From the NCBI GenBank assembly GCA_002325785.1, contig DCSU01000085.1, positions 46,531 through 54,684 on the forward strand: DNA of 8,154 nucleotides, given 5' to 3'. Within the stretch, counting starts at the first letter, position 1; every line of letters begins with the position of its first letter. A program made the translations under genes and the position numbers. Shown here one piece after another: positions 6,593-8,154 of this stretch. The notes beneath the pieces were generated by a model, which saw only the letters and a program-made list of their open reading frames with translations, searched no databases and had not been told where the DNA came from. This DNA comes from Bacteroidales bacterium UBA1458 (lineage in GTDB: Bacteria > Bacteroidota > Bacteroidia > Bacteroidales > VadinHA17).

Positions 6593-8154
6593 ATGCGCCC
6601 TGGCAGAATACTGCTTTTTCTGCTTGCCGTCGTTCTGACGCTCTTCCTTCTGAGTCTTGCGATCACTCATCAGAGATCAGGGAGGAGCACCCTTTTTCAT
6701 GATACATATGTTGAAACAGCTGTGCATGATACCGTCATTCATGATACTCTGGCGGACAGTGTTATAGTGTCTGTTGAGCCTACGGCTCAGACAGGGCAGG
6801 GTGAGGTTAAATTGCAGGATACCTCCGGGAGCGCATATTCTGAGGCTCGATCAGGAGTTGCCGGCAGCACACTGGCTGTTGATGAGACAGCCACTCCTGC
6901 CACCACGGTACCGGCACCCTTTCATCCGGGTGACGCCCTCCGGGACTCACTGTCAGGAGGACGCCAGGTAAGGATACTCTATTATGGTGATTCACAGCTA
7001 GAGGGCGACCGTGTAACCTCATTGCTCAGAAGGCAGCTGAGGGATGAGGGTGGAGGATCGGGGCCGGGCCTGATATCGCCGGTAATGCCGGTGATGTACA
7101 CCCGTTCATACGTTGTAAGGTCATCATCAAACTGGAAGAGATACACACTGCTTGATTACCGGAAGGGCACTTTCCCGCACAACAGGCTGGGACCAATGCT
7201 TGCTGTATGCCGGTTCACCCCGGCGGGTGAGACCCTGACCTCACGAGACTTTGCCTCGGTAAGGATTAGTCCTGTCCCTGGTGCTGATGCCTCCGTTTCA
7301 GTGTACGAGAAGCTCAGGATCTTCTACGGGAATAATTTTGACACCATACTGGTAGGTATATGGTCAGGCAGCAACCTGGTTGACTTTGCGATGCTGCAGA
7401 TGGGCGAAGGCCCCCTGGAATATGCTGTGCCTCTACCCTCCATCTCCGATATCACCGTTGAGTTTACGGGACGTAACTCTCCGGATATTTATGCACTAAG
7501 CCTTGAGAGCAATACCGGTGTGATCATTGACAATGTACCTGTACGGGGGAGCGCCGGCCTTGAGTTTGTAATGACTGATATTAAAGGCTTTGAGGGATGC
7601 CTCTCAAAACTCGATCCTGATTTGATTTTTATGCAGTTCGGACTGAATGTGGTAAGAAATGTCCGAAGTGAGTATCATTATTATGAGGAGGGCCTGGTTA
7701 AACAGGTTGACTACCTGAAGAGGGCTTCCGGGGGTGTCCCGGTGGTGTTGGTTAGCGTTACGGATATGGCCCTGAGGGTCAGTGATACCATCAGGCGCTT
7801 CCCGAATATCAGGGCCATAAGAGATGCACAGCAGAAGGCAGCGGGAAGGAGCGGCGCCATCTTCTGGGATGCATGGGAGTCAATGGGCGGCTCCGGCTCA
7901 ATTCTTAAATGGTATGATCATAAGCCTCCGCTGGCCTCAAAGGATCTCACCCACCTCTCCAACGCCGGGGCCGACACAATAGCGGCGAGAATCTACAGTG
8001 ACCTGCTGGTTTCACGGGCAGAGAAGATATCACCGGATACGGAGACATATGCCACCGGCACTCTATCCGCCGGGGAGGTGCCTGCGGAGACATATGCAAC
8101 CGGCGACCTCACAGCCGGGGAAATGACTACAGAGACATCTGCAACCGGCGACCT
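6593..8154 (+). CDS. SGNH/GDSL-family hydrolase, membrane-anchored, incomplete at right edge
   Basis: The frame is open from ATG 6593 to the window end (520 codons, no stop seen). Residues 6-24 form a hydrophobic signal anchor or signal peptide, followed by a low-complexity linker (about 30-120) with three HDT triplets and many Thr/Ala/Pro. Block I of the SGNH fold is ILYYGDSQLEGD, with putative nucleophile S134. Block II is probably VPVRGSAG (G319 region), block III is FMQFGLN (N352), and block V is DLTHLSNAG with D451 and H454. About 150 residues of beta-rich sequence sit between blocks I and II, recalling the Ape1 O-acetylpeptidoglycan esterases, where a CBM35-like module interrupts the SGNH domain. 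The C-terminus enters 15-residue repeats. The ATG is 13 bp after mltD, so a cell-wall substrate is likely. A polysaccharide esterase or an O-acetyltransferase partner is also possible; MBOAT acyltransferase genes commonly accompany such proteins but none is visible here. Confidence 0.8.
   Translation, partial: MRPGRILLFLLAVVLTLFLLSLAITHQRSGRSTLFHDTYVETAVHDTVIHDTLADSVIVSVEPTAQTGQGEVKLQDTSGSAYSEARSGVAGSTLAVDETATPATTVPAPFHPGDALRDSLSGGRQVRILYYGDSQLEGDRVTSLLRRQLRDEGGGSGPGLISPVMPVMYTRSYVVRSSSNWKRYTLLDYRKGTFPHNRLGPMLAVCRFTPAGETLTSRDFASVRISPVPGADASVSVYEKLRIFYGNNFDTILVGIWSGSNLVDFAMLQMGEGPLEYAVPLPSISDITVEFTGRNSPDIYALSLESNTGVIIDNVPVRGSAGLEFVMTDIKGFEGCLSKLDPDLIFMQFGLNVVRNVRSEYHYYEEGLVKQVDYLKRASGGVPVVLVSVTDMALRVSDTIRRFPNIRAIRDAQQKAAGRSGAIFWDAWESMGGSGSILKWYDHKPPLASKDLTHLSNAGADTIAARIYSDLLVSRAEKISPDTETYATGTLSAGEVPAETYATGDLTAGEMTTETSATGD
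8042..8154 (+). repeat. 45-bp in-frame tandem repeat at the SGNH gene 3' end
   Basis: Units start at 8042, 8087 and 8132, exactly 45 bp apart; the third is cut by the window edge. Each encodes 15 residues: ETYATGTLSAGEVPA, ETYATGDLTAGEMTT and ETSATGD (partial). The first part of each unit (ETxATG) is best conserved, and the tails have diverged, so the repeat is not a recent exact duplication. The repeats follow directly after the catalytic domain. A flexible or stalk-like acidic/Thr-rich tail is plausible. Confidence 0.85.

Noticed and set aside
6698..6748. Three CATGATAC-like repeats in the SGNH linker
   Set aside because: They encode HDT triplets at uneven spacing (27 and 15 bp) in a low-complexity linker. 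There is no sign of a regulatory or mobile element.

Overview
The window looks like ordinary chromosome from a member of the Bacteroidota, most likely near the Bacteroidales. The evidence is the order parA-parB-DUF5683-mltD (a conserved Bacteroidota arrangement), exact matches to the Bacteroidota -7 promoter element TAnnTTTG in intergenic regions, weak or absent Shine-Dalgarno sequences, and a BT0820-like HAD protein. Base composition looks even throughout. I see no transposase, integrase, tRNA, rRNA or CRISPR array. No stretch longer than about 145 bases lacks a gene.

Layout. (1) Positions 1-103 are non-coding sequence 3' of pssA. (2) 104-820, minus strand: pssA, phosphatidylserine synthase. 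(3) 893-2510, plus strand: a two-gene unit with a small HAD-family phosphatase-like protein and a predicted lipoprotein glutaminyl cyclase that carries an N-terminal Ig-like region. (4) 2652-4336: parA and parB, the chromosome segregation pair. They are preceded by a -7 element and a perfect 14-bp palindrome, and followed by a terminator-like hairpin. (5) 4375-8154: an envelope unit of three closely spaced genes. These are a DUF5683 membrane protein with an apparent TTG start, an MltD-type lytic transglycosylase with LysM modules, and an SGNH/GDSL hydrolase that runs off the right edge and ends in 45-bp tandem repeats.

How the genes fit together. ParA and ParB move and organise the replication origin region. 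The downstream unit probably remodels the cell wall. The last gene has an SGNH fold apparently split by a beta-rich insert, which recalls Ape1-type O-acetylpeptidoglycan esterases. Lytic transglycosylases need a free C6 hydroxyl on MurNAc, so an esterase beside MltD would make biochemical sense; this is inference. Most of the window is housekeeping. The points most worth a second look are the SGNH gene and its repeats, the hairpin at the DUF5683 start, the palindrome before parA, and a degenerate parS-like site inside mltD.
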